Origin: Flammulina velutipes
Lineage: Eukaryota; Basidiomycota; Agaricomycetes; Agaricales; Physalacriaceae
Length of the DNA: 64,000 bases
Assembly: GCA_011800155.1 (NCBI GenBank)
Contig: JAALGH010000019.1
Span: 62,001 to 126,000, forward strand
Direction of reading: 5' to 3'
Shown in pieces: positions 51,553 to 63,479 of this stretch. Position 1 is the stretch's first letter, and every line of letters begins with the position of its first letter. The position numbers and the translations under genes are program-made. The notes below the pieces were generated by a model. That model ran no database searches. It worked only from the letters and a program-made list of their open reading frames with translations, and was not told the DNA's origin.

Positions 51553-54136
51553 CTACTGAAATCCACGCAGCCTCAATCCTTCCATCATCCACGCGGCATC
51601 CGTTACGTACTCTTCCCACACGCTCTCTCCATCTTCCTCAGTCAGCGCTTCCCTCCACCAGTACAGACAGGCGACTACCGACAGCCAGCCGTTCTGACCC
51701 CAAACGTCTAAACCTTCAAAATCTCGCCCATGCCGTGTTCTCAACCATTTCCCGTCCTTCTCTTTCCTCCATGACGGCTGCATGGAATCCCACCACCCGA
51801 TAAAGGACGCCTTGAACACGGGCAGGTCCTTTGCTTTCAATGACAACATCCTCCTCGCGGCTGCCCCTCCCTTCTTTGGCTTCAACCGCCCATCGGCCAC
51901 CCACTCCGATAGAATTGCCGGGCGACCTTGAGCAGGCAAACTTCCTCTCGCTTCGCCAAATTCAACCGAACCTTCCAGTTTAACGAACGACTCCAGCAAC
52001 ATTTTCCATGCCTGCCCCCAGCCAGGTGCAGCGAACACGCGGTACGGAATCCCGAACCAATCCACGACCTCCAAGAGCAACTCGCGTGCCTCGTCATCTA
52101 CTTGCGTCCCCGGCGTATCGATGATGGGTATGTTTTTTTCCTTCCCATTCCCGTCCCTCGTGGCTGACTCGCTCGACAGAGCTTTCGTGGGGGAAGGATC
52201 CACGGTAGATGGTTCATGGATAACAACGGGCGGGGTGACTGGGATGAGTGCCGTGCCTGACGTCAGGGCTGGGATGGGCACGACAGACGATGAGCCCTGG
52301 GTGGGTGAACTGGGAGGCGCTTCAGGCAAATCTGAAGGCGGGATGATAGGCGGAGAGGCTTGTCCATTGGTCAAGGGGGTTGGCGTAGGGATCGTGTCAA
52401 TGTCCATCGGTGCGTCTCCTTCCATGGGATTATCAACGTCCATAGGCTCACCCGCCCCAGTGTTTCCAGCCGACGACCCTTTCAAGCGACCTGACTGACG
52501 TCGCTCAACCATCTCTGTATCCACCGGTTTCGCGACAGGTGCCTTTTTGGTAGCCGGCGGCTTGGTCCCCGTCGCCTTCGGTAGAGCACCCAGATTAATG
52601 TTCAGACCTTCCAAAATCGCCTTGTTTCTGCGTATGTTGGCCTCCCTTTCAAGCTCGTACCGAGAAATCAACCGTCCATCCACCATGACAAGGAGAGGGT
52701 CAGGAGATTCCAGTCCCGCTTTATCTTTGTCGACCTTCTGGCGTTTCGCCTGAGTTGACGTCGATGCCAAACTAGGTGCAGGACGCTTCTGTCCACCAAT
52801 GCCCTCGTCATCATCAGCATCGTCTATGTCGGACCCTTCGTCGTCTGTTCCCGCCAACTCGCCTGTATCCTTTGCCCGGACTGTCGCTTTGACGGTCTCG
52901 ACGACTCTGTCCAGGACGTCGTCCTCGAATACGGTGCCTTTGAAGTCTGCTGGGAGCTGTGGTGTCACGCTCATCTTGAATGTGTCCTTGTCGGCTTGAG
53001 TGTACGCGGTGTTGGCGAACTTGACCAAATGGTTGCGCCAACCCTCGTAGGCGCCAGTGTCCCACTTTGCGACACTCACCGGGACCGTGTCTAGATTCTT
53101 CCCAGAACAAACACTTCAGAAAAGACAGGTCAGTGACTCGCACGCTGCCTCACAACTGTTTCGCTCACGTAACGACACCTATCTCTCCATTCAGCAAACC
53201 CATGGGTCCGACAACATGCACAATCGTCATCAGCCCAGTGAGGGACTTTATTCCTTCTGCGACAGGCTGGAGAAAGGCGGGCAAATTTTTAACACAGCTG
53301 ACGAAATGGTTAGTTCCATTCTGCCCTACACAATTCAGGTAGAACTCACTCCGCGCGATCCTCAGGTGCCTTTGAAGGGGGTCCAAGATAGGCGTCGTTC
53401 CATTGAGTCTTCTTCAGCTCCGCGGTCGACTTTGCACGCTCCGCCCAAGACTTCTGAATATCGGCGCTCAACGAGACGAAATGGGCCTGGACAGTCTCCT
53501 GGCGAAATTTAGGACAGATGCCTCCCCTAGCCGGTATAGTCTGTCGCCCCGCGCTGACCTCCTTCTCCCACCGGTCCTTCACAATAGACGTCGCCTCCTC
53601 CTTATTCTGTGCCTGCCACTCCTGGGATGCCGTGCGAGCTCTGGGAGGGCGCATGCCAAGCTTCCCAACTTTATTCAGCAGCGCGAGGTACGCGTCGGTG
53701 AGAAGGCGACGGCGAACAGTGGAACGGATCGTGGTCAGCTTCAGCGCCCTGTACAACAGCCACGCGCGAATAGCCTACGACCATGATTAGTTACAGTGGC
53801 GCACAGACAACATTGGACGCTGACCTTTATCTTTTTCTCCCTCAGGGCCCTCTTCGTTCGCAATTCCTCAAGTGTTCCCTCCTCAACTGGCGGCATCCAC
53901 GATTCCTCGAAGTCCTTCAAAGGCAGTGTAGGCTCGATAGTGTCGTCCAAGTCGAAGTGGTAGAAGTATTGACGGACGACCTTGCGAAGAGCTTCCTCCT
54001 CTGCCGCAGCTCCCTTTCCCATCGCAGTCGCGAAGTCATCGACATGCTGGTTGAGGAAATCCTCCCGCGCTCCCTCCGCCCAGCCCTTTTTCGTAGCACG
54101 CTGGGCCTTGGGCTTTTTCGTGTATTTCTGTGGCAT
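51553..54136 (-). CDS. P3, intact P-family protein of copy B
   Basis: Start MPQKYTKKPKAQRATKKGW (54136). N-terminal helical module (REDFLNQHVDDFATAMGKG, VVRQYFYHFDL). Intron 53826-53777. Then AIRAWLLYRALKLTTI and an R.QEWQAQNK...W..E region. A 52-nt intron leads to the central module FLQPVAEGIKSLTGLMTIVH, VGPMGLLNGEIGVV, and another intron leads to VSVAKWDTGAYEGWRNHL. A long disordered Ser/Pro/Asp-rich linker follows, with an NLS-like TQAKRQKVDKDK. The C-terminal domain has GRPAILSEWVADGRL, FIGWWDSMQPSWRKEK and WGQNGWLSVVACLYWW. About 800 residues, frame intact. Same module order as P2. It starts 230 bp from V3 in the opposite direction. Function unknown. Confidence 0.8.
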
Positions 54137-54365
54137 GTTGATGTTGACTGACAATGGATTCACAGACAGACGACAGAGGATCAAGGGAATGAGCTAGCAG
54201 AAGGATCGTACGGCCCGTATACTATTTCCAATGGCGATGGCTCCTGCTTTCCCCGCCACAATGGAACTGCACGTTCCATGTGCGTTTCCGGCTATCTGAT
54301 CCCCCGTTTTCTTTTAAGGTGGGCCCCAATTATTCCATCTTGATTCATCCTTTCCATCTTTTCTC
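54137..54365. promoter_or_regulatory. shared divergent promoter of P3 and V3
   Basis: 230 bp between two head-to-head start codons. The same arrangement exists between P1 and V1 in copy A. No clear TATA box; a pyrimidine-rich tract precedes the V3 ATG. Confidence 0.5.
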
Positions 54366-55136
54366 ATGTCGCAATCTCCCAGCCACCTTGACGCCAACGA
54401 ACAGCCCGATGGGCGCTGCTCGCTGTCGTCTCCGGCAGAGATCTCGACGAATACGTCTGCAGAGTTCGACACCGACAACGAAGAGAGCCTCAGCGAGTAC
54501 ACGATTATCAGTGAGTTGAATTTTATTTTATTTTCATTGTGCTAACACAGATCCAGCCGAGCTCGAACCTAGCTCTGTCGCCGAACCGAGTGTGTTGCCT
54601 CATTTCGTCGCTAACACTGTCATATTAATGTTACCTTTAGCCGTGTCCGAGCCTACCTCTATCGCCGAATCCAGTACGTTACGACAATATCGCGGCACCG
54701 ATTGTTTGCTAATATACCTTCTAGCCACGCCCACCAATGTTGTAGCCCCAACACCCGTTATCCACGGCATTCCTTACTACACCGTGCCCATGACCGACAT
54801 GGTCTACTTGGCAGCCGACGAACAGGCGCGCGAGTGGTACGTTGTCACCCGTGGCATTTTTGTAGGCGTTTTCAAATATTCGTATGTCTTTGGCATTGTT
54901 TTTCCAACGTCTCTCATCGATTTCGCAGGTTCCAGGTCGACCAAGCCACACGCAAAGTTGGTTCCGCCCATGGCAAGAAAGAGGACAGCTTGCGTGATGC
55001 CGTTGACCATTTCAATGCGGCGCGCAACTCGGACTGGATGCGTATCTGTGTGTCAGTCTCCGTTTATTATTTTCAACATCGACAGCCACTAATTTCCCTC
55101 ATAGTCGTCCTGATCTTTGAAACCATAGTCATGTGA
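54366..55136 (+). CDS. V3, viroplasmin-like domain protein
   Basis: Starts MSQSPSHLDANEQPDGRCSL with an acidic stretch (FDTDNEESLSEY). Several tiny exons follow (the repeated 'EP(S/T)S(V/I)AE' pieces near 54550-54680). Then comes the domain REWYVVTRGIFVGVFKY, an intron near 54883-54929, and FQVDQATRKVGSAHGKKEDS with a final AVDHFNAARN helix. This is the RNase H1 N-terminal/viroplasmin fold with no catalytic domain. Counterpart of V1 (shared QATRKV). Followed by V4 after a 90-bp gap. Confidence 0.65.
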
Positions 55137-55227
55137 AGTGAAAGCGATCGGACCGCATTTGCCGCTCTCGTACCTACTGTAGTGCCTCATTTGCAATAAA
55201 CTGGTTGCTCTTCCGTCTGTCTTCAAC

Positions 55228-56181
55228 ATGAGTGACACTGAGCACTACCCCGTCATCTGGGTTGACTCCTCCTCTGAATCCGAAGACTCTGCGATGTACG
55301 CAACCTGCGCGGATGACACAATTGATCTGCAACTCTCGGACAACGACGAGATTTGCCACTTGATAAATGCCCTCGCGATTGAGGAAGAGGAGGCAGCAGA
55401 TCGCGCAGGTATTCTTCGGATTTGTCTGATGGCTGCCGCCTTGCAAACTGATTGTCGTCCGTAGAACAGCAGAGGGCGGCAGCAGATGCCACCAGTTATC
55501 AAATTGTATCGCCACGGGGAGCGACGACCACTGCTCATTGGTTCGATAGTCCTCTCTTTGTTTCATTCTCCTTATTTACTTGATTCGCAGGGCGACAGCA
55601 GGCACCGCACAAATAGGAGGGGCCCACGTTGTCGCAGAAGTCAAACGCAAGAAGCCAAAGAAACGCTGGCCATACTATGTGGTTTTCATTGGGCGCCCCA
55701 CTGGCGTGCACACGGGCTGGCGCGACGCATACGCAGCAACGCATGGTGTTCGCAACAACTGCCTCAAGGGCTACGCCACGCTCCCGGAAGCACAGGCGGC
55801 CTTTGAGTATGCCGACCAACACGGATGGATTGGTCGACCTGATGGTGGATATCCGATTCCTCGTGTTCTCCCGATTCCACTGGATGCGCGTGGTGTCGTA
55901 GCTCCCGCGCTGACTCCTTTGTCCCCCAGTGATACATATCGTCGCTACTATTGCGTTTACCGTGGCCAGCGCCCGGGTATATACACTTCCCTGTAAGTTA
56001 CCTTCCTTCTGCTCGATCAAACACTCCACTCACACTCGCGCCCAGTATTGAGGCGCATCTGTCCTCTGTAGGTGTCCCGACTTCCCTCCATGAAGGGCTA
56101 TCCTCTATCACGGTGGCAAGGGAGAAGTACCTACAGGCTGTCGAGAGGCATGAGATTGTACATATTCCTGCCCCCCAATAG
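55228..56181 (+). CDS. V4, two viroplasmin-like domains
   Basis: Begins MSDTEHYPVIWVDSSSESED, acidic. Introns are inferred near 55411-55461 and 55542-55590. First domain: KRWPYYVVFIGRPTGVHTGW..., ending YATLPEAQAAFEYA. Second: YRRYYCVYRGQRPGIYTSL, an intron (about 55993-56045), then IEAHLSSVG and a helical tail (VAREKYLQAVERHEIV). The Y-V-V-x-x-G-x-x-x-G-I/V-Y/H core appears in both. Equivalent to V2 in copy A in layout and position. The stop lies 9 bp from the stop of M2 on the other strand. Confidence 0.7.
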
Positions 56182-56190
56182 TAGATTTGA

Positions 56191-56932
56191 TTACTGGAAC
56201 GATAACAAATTCAAACCAAATGCCTCCGGAAAATCCCCGCTGTCAACATGGTGATGAATTTCATCGAGAAATTGCATAGCCATGGACATTTCGTTCTGCA
56301 CGCTCCTCGCCTCCCTCCACTCGGATATCGTCCCATGCTGCTGAAACAAAGCCCTGATATGTGGACGGGCCCCATCGATGAACGTAGCCACCCTCTCCAA
56401 GTAGCTGGTGATAGTCCGGAGCTGGAGTTCCGTAGGCGTAACACTGATTTCTTCAGCCACGCGGTTGCAGAACTCCTCGACAGTTGTCTCCATGAAATCG
56501 CCAAGTAATTGATTCTGTCGATGCACACAAGCCAAAAGATGTTGTGGCGCAGTAATGTGCTCTTCGTTCTCGGAAACCCTAAATGTAGTGTCAGCATCTA
56601 ATCAGTTTATAAATTATTTCACTGGCTTCTCTGTTGTATGAGGGACGTGCTGGCTCGCTATCTTCTGTCCGACGTTCTGAGGATCGAGCCTCTGCGCCAC
56701 ATCCTCCGGAATTGTGGTTGTCTGGAGACGGGGCAATCCAGGCGTTGGCAGGGCAGATTTACGCTTTTTGTATGCTTTAAGGATTTTGTTGTGGTTGCTG
56801 GCAAACCCAATGAAGTCAGAATCACACTTGAGACGCAAAGAAAGCCCATTACCGGTCATACCAGTTCATCCTGTTGCGACGACGAGCCTCAGTCTTCTCT
56901 TCTTCAGTAAGGTAAAGCTTCTTCCGTCCCAT
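56191..56932 (-). CDS. M2, MGRKKLY-type protein
   Basis: Exon 1 encodes MGRKKLYLTEEEKTEARRRN and ends at GTAATG (about 56852). Exon 2 is basic then polar (NHNKILKAYKKRKSALPTPG ... TIPEDVAQRLDPQN). After an intron (GTGAAATAA...TTTAG, near 56624-56581) exon 3 is helical: MACVHRQNQLLGDF-type start, VEEFCNRVAEEISVTP, ARSVQNEMSMAMQFLDEIHH. Same three-exon layout as M1, with weak similarity outside the first exon. The basic N-terminus suggests nucleic-acid contact; function unknown. Confidence 0.65.
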
Positions 56933-57151
56933 CTTGGGTGGCAAAGGTCTAATCCAATGACCAAAAAGCGCGCAGAGTGTAAAATATGACGAACTCGTGA
57001 GAGAATGAGCTTAAGGAATCAAGATCAACTTGGGCGTTCGTTGGATCTTTATTGGATCTTTATTTTATAAACGCTCTGCGCACATCGCCTGGACTCACAT
57101 ACCTTGATATAGACCCATAATGATTTTCCAATCTATCTCAGCGCTCAATTT

Positions 57152-57609
57152 ATGAACCCACAGACGTCCCCAGGATGCAAAGTGCTACGATTTAACATAC
57201 TGCGGCCATCCGGGCCGATTGCCGTGAGTTGTATCAATGGATACCTTGTTCAAGGTTCGTGCCATTTAGCTGAACCCACCATGAGGGACAGAGAGAGTTT
57301 GCGCAAGGATTTCGCACAACAGAACCGGACGCACACTTTGTCACCAGACACAGAATTTGTGCACGCAAGCGTGCAGCTCACATTAGCGCTCATGCGATAT
57401 GCTCGACCCGACGAAGCAAGGCGTCGAAGGGAATTCTTGTTCATCATTTAGAGGTGGACGGCAAGCTGCGATACCTGTTTGAGGATACAGAATGGGAGGA
57501 GAAACTACGAGCGGTAGATGAGGAGGTAAAAATGAGGGAGCACGCACGGGAGAAATGGGTTGACGGAATGATCAAATCGTATCAGGCGGCAGAGCGTAAC
57601 GACTTGTAG
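57152..57609 (+). CDS. hypothetical protein in copy B, probable frame break
   Basis: A TATA-like TATAAAC (about 57066) precedes ATG 57152. The first part is MNPQTSPGCKVLRFNILRPS through VHASVQLTLALMRYAR, which ends at a stop near 57451. The coding signal then continues in another frame (VDGKLRYLFEDTEWEEKLRA, a charged helix) to a stop at 57609. Either an unrecognised short intron or a frameshift near 57400-57440 joins them. No family recognised. Confidence 0.45.
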
Positions 57610-57653
57610 CGTGCGTGTGCGAGGGCAAATAATATTGTTGTAGAAGATGCTTA

Positions 57654-58006
57654 TTACAATTTGGGCTTTCTCCACCAATGCCAGATCTTCTCGGTAGTTT
57701 CACCATCCGCTCTACTGCCCCGGACGAGATAACGGTTTTGGCGCCGACAAGCCACGTCGTAGGAAAACTGAGGCTGGTGAGTGAGCCATATCGGGTGGAA
57801 TAGCGCCGTCTGCACGAAGAGCCGCGGGCGAAGCATCGCATCGCGGTATGACCAGTCTCTGGCGGGAAGGGAACCGCCGTACGACGCTATAAGTAGCGTT
57901 TAGGTCTTGTAATTTATTTAATAAAAATCGGAGACATACCCATGGGAGCGGGCGGGGTAACGGCGACTGAAAACGTCTCTGCGTGCGATGAGTCAGAGTT
58001 GGACAT
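57654..58006 (-). CDS. small hypothetical protein in copy B
   Basis: Exon 1 MSNSDSSHAETFSVAVTPPA, intron GTATGTCTCCG...TTATAG (about 57940-57893), exon 2 SYGGSLPARDWSYRDAMLRP then FVQTALFHPIWLTHQPQFSY and a tryptophan-rich end (IWHWWRKPKL). About 100 residues. Splice signals are good; no family recognised. Confidence 0.45.
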
Positions 58007-58130
58007 GATGGTTGACGATAGAGCGTGGCTAGAGATCACATTGACCGAACGCCACAAACGTGCAGGCAGGGAGGACACATGGTCGCAGAAATCGTGCATT
58101 TATTGAACTAAATAAGTCTGCCTGGTGTAC

Positions 58131-58607
58131 CTACTTGCTCTTGGGGCGTGGAGCACGAGGACTAAAGAAAAGGAGATTCTCCAATTTTTGTCCCAAAGCC
58201 TGCAGGAACGTGAATTTAGCAATGTTTAACGCCATAGAACTGCAAAAAATATACCCTGGCGCGCGACTGATGGTACCGCCCAACCAACTCCTCGTCCTCT
58301 GGGAAGGGAGGGGTATTGTGCTCGGGATATGCCTCCAAAAACTTGCGCCACACGGAGTTGAGATAGGCGAGACGGGCGACTGGTTCTTTCTGGTGGTCGC
58401 GATACTCCTCCAAATGACGGCGGATAAATGTGAATTGACCGCCTGTCACGCACAAACTTGTCGCTGGATCCATGTCAAGCCGGGTTCTGCAACACAGCGG
58501 GGAGAAGACCTACATGTGCTAACTCGCAGAGCCTTTTCCTTCGGTGGTCTCGTCTCATTGCGCGGGGACTGGCTGTTCTTTTCAGGAGGCGTAGTGACCT
58601 TGGGCAT
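58131..58607 (-). CDS. small protein with the P-like N-terminal module
   Basis: Core exon: MDPATSLCVTGGQFTFIRRH, LEEYRDHQKEP, AYLNSVWRKFLEAYPEHN, FPEDEELVGRYHQSRAR. An intron (GTATATTTTTTGCAG...CCTGCAG) leads to ALGQKLENLLFFSPRAPRPK and the stop. An upstream Met (58607, MPKVTTPPEKNSQSPRNETR) is possible, but no clean splice links it; otherwise the start is Met 58473. It resembles the 12136 gene of copy A ('VW+F..A+P') and sits in the same place, just upstream of the KDZ gene, but on the other strand. Function unknown. Confidence 0.5.
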
Positions 58608-59049
58608 CGAAGTGATGTGGAGTGTTCCTGCAACGTCGTCAAAATTTAAATATGGAATGAATATACCTGCAGGAAGCCCTGAACAGGCAAATGGTTTCCG
58701 AGTATAGCCACGCCACAAATCAGACAAATTAGAGAAGGAAACAGCCACACGCTCGCACATCCGGAAGCATCAGATAATTTGTGGCGAGGGGTCTTTCCGC
58801 AGAAGCTGCTCGACCTTCCCTACCGTTCCCTAGTTCAGCCACCAAGGTTATACGTTCGACCAGATTTTACCTGCATCGTACGACGACAGAGAAGGCGAGC
58901 CTACTGAGACTTTGGCCTCAACCGAGGGAAGCTAGTGAATTGGTCTGGGAGAGTCCACCGTCACCGTCACGAGTCACGGTCCGTTATTTCATCTCACCTT
59001 TAACAACAATGGCCAACATCTTGGATATGTCGTTCAGCCCTTCCTGCCA
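58608..59049. promoter_or_regulatory. divergent upstream region of KDZ2
   Basis: Lies between the small minus-strand gene and the KDZ2 start. No definite TATA box. A possible alternative upstream start (MANILDMSF, 59009) is in a different frame from the clear MDEETPIPEKSWDLRW start. Confidence 0.35.
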
Positions 59050-62000
59050 ATGGATGAAGAGACTCCGATACCTGAGAAGAGCTGGGACCTGAGATGGCGT
59101 CCTCCAGAGGAATACCATGCGCGGAGGAGCTATGAGATCAGGAATTTTGGAACGACATCCATCGGTCCGCCTCCTGCTGCCTTTACGCCTCAACCACCCA
59201 CTGCACCCGCTGCACCACTCCCTTTGCCAGGCGTTTATACCCTTCCATTAATTCCTTCCCCCCCTTCGGCCTATGCAGCTACACAACCACTCCCGGCCCA
59301 ACGGAAAAAACGCAGGAAGACGGGCGTCTCCGACATCTCTCTGCCCGAACTACCAACAGAAACACTGCCGGGCTATACGCGAAGAGACGTGGATACCACG
59401 TTCGAATTCTCTGCAGACGGAGATCGTGCCGTCCGTGTTGCCGAGCTACGCAATGTACCCATAGTCAAGCGAGTACGCGTGAGCAGCTCCAGCGACTGGG
59501 TCGGTCGCTCGGGAATGGATCCTCCTGCTGGCCCGGAAAACGGAGACTCTGATTCGGACGAGAGTGTCGCGCAGGAGGAGATGGATACGGAAGACCCTTG
59601 GCAAGACGTGGAAGAAGGCTGCAATCCAGCCGCACTGTTGGATGAGACTGGCGAGATTCGCGATGGAAAGCGCAAGACTTATGCTAGCTCGGTAAGTTCT
59701 TTCCCTCTGGTTGCTAGTCCCTCTTTCTGACTGGCCTGGACGCAGGATGATCCCATGTCTCTCTTTCTACCTATGATGGACACGATCTTGGACGAAACTT
59801 TTGTGCGCGAAAGCATCCCCACCCAAGCATGCTGTCACACTTGCTGTGCACCTCTGGCCACGCCTCCCTCGCCCTCGCATGCTTCGGCTTCGTCCCCTCC
59901 GGGTGATCCCCTTCCTCCATCGCTTTCCTCGACCTCCTCTACACCCGAGGATGGAGGACGCGTTCACGTCGATCAACTGTTCAAGTGTACGACGTGTGGA
60001 GAATTCCTTGAATGTCGTTCATGCTGTATGGAACGACACCAGCATACGCCACTCCATATGATAAAGGTACTTAATCTTATACTCTTGGGACGATGTAAAC
60101 TGATCTTTTGGGAGGTATGGTCTGCCATAGGCCACTTCTCGCGGACAGCGCTGCGTGATCTCGGGTTATGCTTTCAGCTGGGACATGGTGGAGGTCGTTG
60201 TCCGGTCCCTGGGGCACTCAGAGCGGTGACAGTTATGCATGTCAACGGAGTACACCAAGTTACCACATCAATTTGCGGGTGCGACTTGTCGGACGACGCC
60301 AACGAGTGGCGACAGTATATACGGATGGGATGGTACCCCGCATCGACTGCGCAGCCCCGGACGTTTGCCACCTTCGAATGCCTACGACATTTCCGACGTC
60401 TCAATGTGGTAGCAAATGTGAACGTGCGGGACTACGTTACGACTCTGGAGCGTCTGTCGGACCCCATGGGACTGGAGTTTCTCCCTGACCGATACAAATC
60501 ATTTGGCTTGATGTCCCAGCAGGTCTCCTACTTGGATCGAATGCGTAGGTCAGGTCTTGGATATCTGAAGGGGGGTGTCCGCTCAGCAGCTTGGGGTTCA
60601 GCTGCCGTGCGCTGTTGGGCATGCCCGCGCGCCAAAGTTAATCTGCCCGAGAACTGGAAGGAGGTCGAGGGAAACCTCCAGTGAGTCACAGTATCACCTT
60701 CGACGAGGCAATTCTAACGTAGTTGCAGGTTCAAGTACGCCCTCATCTTGGGAATGGATGCATGTTTCCGTTTGGAGAACCGGCTCCGTGCAAAGAGCGA
60801 GAACAAGGCGTATACCATTCTGGCCGACGGACTTGGGTGTTTTGTACCCCACGAAAGCTATTTCTCCCATCTGAAAAATTACGTGAAAGAGGACGATGTG
60901 CGTTTTTTTTGATTACTGGACGTTTACGAAGGTCGAAGCTCATGTTGTATCCAGATCAGTAGTTGCATTGCGTTTGCAGCGTTGATGCAAAAAGACACAC
61001 GCATTTCAAGAGGTCTACGAGCGACGGGCGTAGGGGGCTGCATATGCACACGTCATGAGGTTATACGTCCCCTGGGTCTAGGTGACCTTCTTAAGGGCGA
61101 GCGGTATGTCTTCGCAGGATGTTCAGTACAACATGGAATTAATGAGTGTGTGTAGATACGCCAATATGGATTACATCTTTTGGGCCTCAATCCTGGGCGA
61201 AGATCTCTTGCAGTATGTCGTCTCCTACGACATTGGATGTCAATGGAAGATCAACATGGAGGATCGCCGCAAAAACCTACCAGCGATTTTGCGAGATGAC
61301 AGCGACACACGCAATATCTGCGTCGGACTCCCAGTGTGGCACGGGGGAGGTCACAGAGATGCGTGCAATTCATCAGAGTCTTTGCGCTACAAACAGGGAG
61401 CAGGCATGACGGACGGCGAGGGAGTCGAGCGGGTTTGGAGTAAAATGGGCCCTAAGGCTTGGGCTACAAAGGAGATGCATGAGAATACACGTCACGAGAG
61501 CCTAGAGGACACTATGGATGATCTCAATTGGACGAAGAATCTGGGTCTCGGTGCGTGAATTTTTTTCGGACGTTGGCTCGAATACATGGCTGACATACAG
61601 TGTTAGGTATCCTTCTTCGGCGCCGCTACGAGGTGGCCAAAGTCGAACAGAAGGAGCAGGCAGAGAATTTCAAAACCACGAGTGCGACTCTGGATATCAA
61701 GTTGCGCGAGAGTTGGATGGCGTGGATCAAGGACTGGCACGCTCAAGAGTTCATTTCACCCAAGGACAAGACAGTCGCCAATCCATACGAGGCGTCTTGG
61801 AAAAATGGTAGGGTTTTTTTTCGGCAGCATCCAGTCAATTTCACTCATCGCTTGAAACAGAGACGATCACAGTGGACAGGGTTCACACGGATCTGGATAG
61901 AGAGGAGTTGGAACAGCTTCGAGAGGAGCGCCAGGAAACAAACAAGAAGAAGTCGACATCTGGCAATATTAGCCAAAGCATGAAGGGCGTCGCCGGTGCC

Positions 62001-63226
62001 CTGGCGTTCGTTCGTTTGGGCTTGGATGTACAGAGTCTCCAGTAAGTTCTTGTTCTACTACGGGGATAGTTGGTGACTGACATTTGGGTAGGTTGCGAAT
62101 AAAAAATATGAACAAAGCGCGCCGCAAAGAGGATGGTCATGCACGTCTTCTCCAAGCACGACGAACAGGATTCTGGAAGAAACTCCGTCGCTTTTGCGCA
62201 CTTCAGGCGACTTTCATGCCACACGCACTGGCTCTGGCTTCGGATCACGAGCAGGCCATTACGGCAAAGCGAGAGGAGGCAGGGCGCAAGGCCAAACAGG
62301 CTGCGAAGCCGGTCGAGGCTGAGGACGTCAGACTATTTCTTCCTTCCGAAATTCCGAAAGCTGAGCGTGGGCCCTCCTACCGCCAAGCTATCTTCTCAAC
62401 AGAATCCCGCTTACGGGAAGCTCAGTGCTCAACCCAACTATCTACGCTGCGCATGCTCTTACACACGAAGTCGCATCTCATCCGTTTTCGAGATGCAAAT
62501 CTCCGAGGCCAGACGAAAACAACTCGTTCGCGGGGGGCACTGGATCGCCTGAGTGACCGTATTGACAGTGCCGTGCGTCGATATCGTGTGGCGAGGAAGG
62601 CCTTGGTGGGGTTAGACGGGGAGGAAAAATGGTCGCATTTTAGGGTTTTGGACGACGCGGACGTCTCCACTCGATTCGTCACTGACTACGATGGTCTGCG
62701 TGCCCGTCGCCTCGCAAAAATCGGCCGAGACGGCAAGCGAAGCATGATAGCGCATGCTGAGGAGGAGAATGACGGTGCAGAAGTGCGTGGTGGGAGTCGC
62801 CGGAAGTTGAGCTGGATTTGGACAGCGCAGGGCGTTCCGGATCCTGATGAGGATGAGGCCTTGCATGAATGTAAGTAATTTTTTCCGGGCTGCGCCGCAC
62901 TGGTTGACTTGCTATCTCTAGCGATTCGTCTAGAATGGACGAAGGCTTATGCACGAAAGGAGAGATGGCGGGAGGAGCTCCTTTTGCTCGAGGAGGAGAT
63001 GCGTCGGGTGGTGGCATCGTTGGAGTATGAGCGTGGGGAGTGGACACGTAGGAAGGATGAAGTTGTGGGCAGAGATAGGATTAGCGCTGGCAAGCGAGCT
63101 TACGCGCAACGCCAGGCGGCCTTACGTTCAAAGCTTCGTGATGAATGTAAGACACGCTTCGAATCTGTAGAGGAGCTCGGACGAACAGGGAAAAAGAGGA
63201 GGGCGAACACTGTGGCGCAGGGGTAG
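59050..63226 (+). CDS. KDZ2 transposase, intact, transposase of copy B
   Basis: Starts MDEETPIPEKSWDLRWRPPE. A disordered N-terminus with a basic RKKRRKTG ends GKRKTYASS. Intron 59692-59745, then the CxC cluster: CCHTCCAP and CTTCGEFLECRSCCMERH. Catalytic part: LGHGGGRCPVPG, MGWYPASTAQPRTFATFECL, LGMDACFRLENRL, YDIGCQWKIN, VWHGGGHRDACNSSESL, DGEGVERVWS. The Asp, Asp and Glu in the FRL, CQW and GEGVER blocks are the likely metal ligands. The C-terminal helices include KLSWIWTAQGVPDPDEDEAL and LLEEEMRRVVASLEYERGEW. About ten short introns; no stop or frameshift seen. It should be the enzyme that moves copy B. Closest relative in the window: KDZ1. Confidence 0.92.
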
Positions 63227-63479
63227 TTAGTGGTACTAGAATAGTGCAATGTTACTCAGTGGTTCCGGTATGCCGAAATATTGGGTGCAAGACCTGCTCG
63301 CTTTGGGCTGGAGTCCCTGATAATGGCGGGCTCGTGTAGGGCGGGGAAGGTATTATGGCGGGAGATGGTGTAATGAGAATGACAGTACATCGGGCTACAT
63401 CGGTCCGGGACGCAGGCACGACGCGAGAAATGGATTGTTTCCGCTGATAAGGCCCGGGTGGGGTTGTATCCCTAACACA
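63227..63479. other. copy B right non-coding end
   Basis: No gene. Contains GGGGTTGTATCCCTAA, related to the AGGGATRTATCCCT palindrome of the terminal repeat; the left end has a matching GGGGTTACATCCCTAC. Confidence 0.5.

Noticed and set aside
6394..56932. P-V-V-M blocks as an ordinary host segmental duplication
   Set aside because: Copy B is bounded by terminal repeats and a target duplication within another gene and includes a transposase; mobility explains it better.
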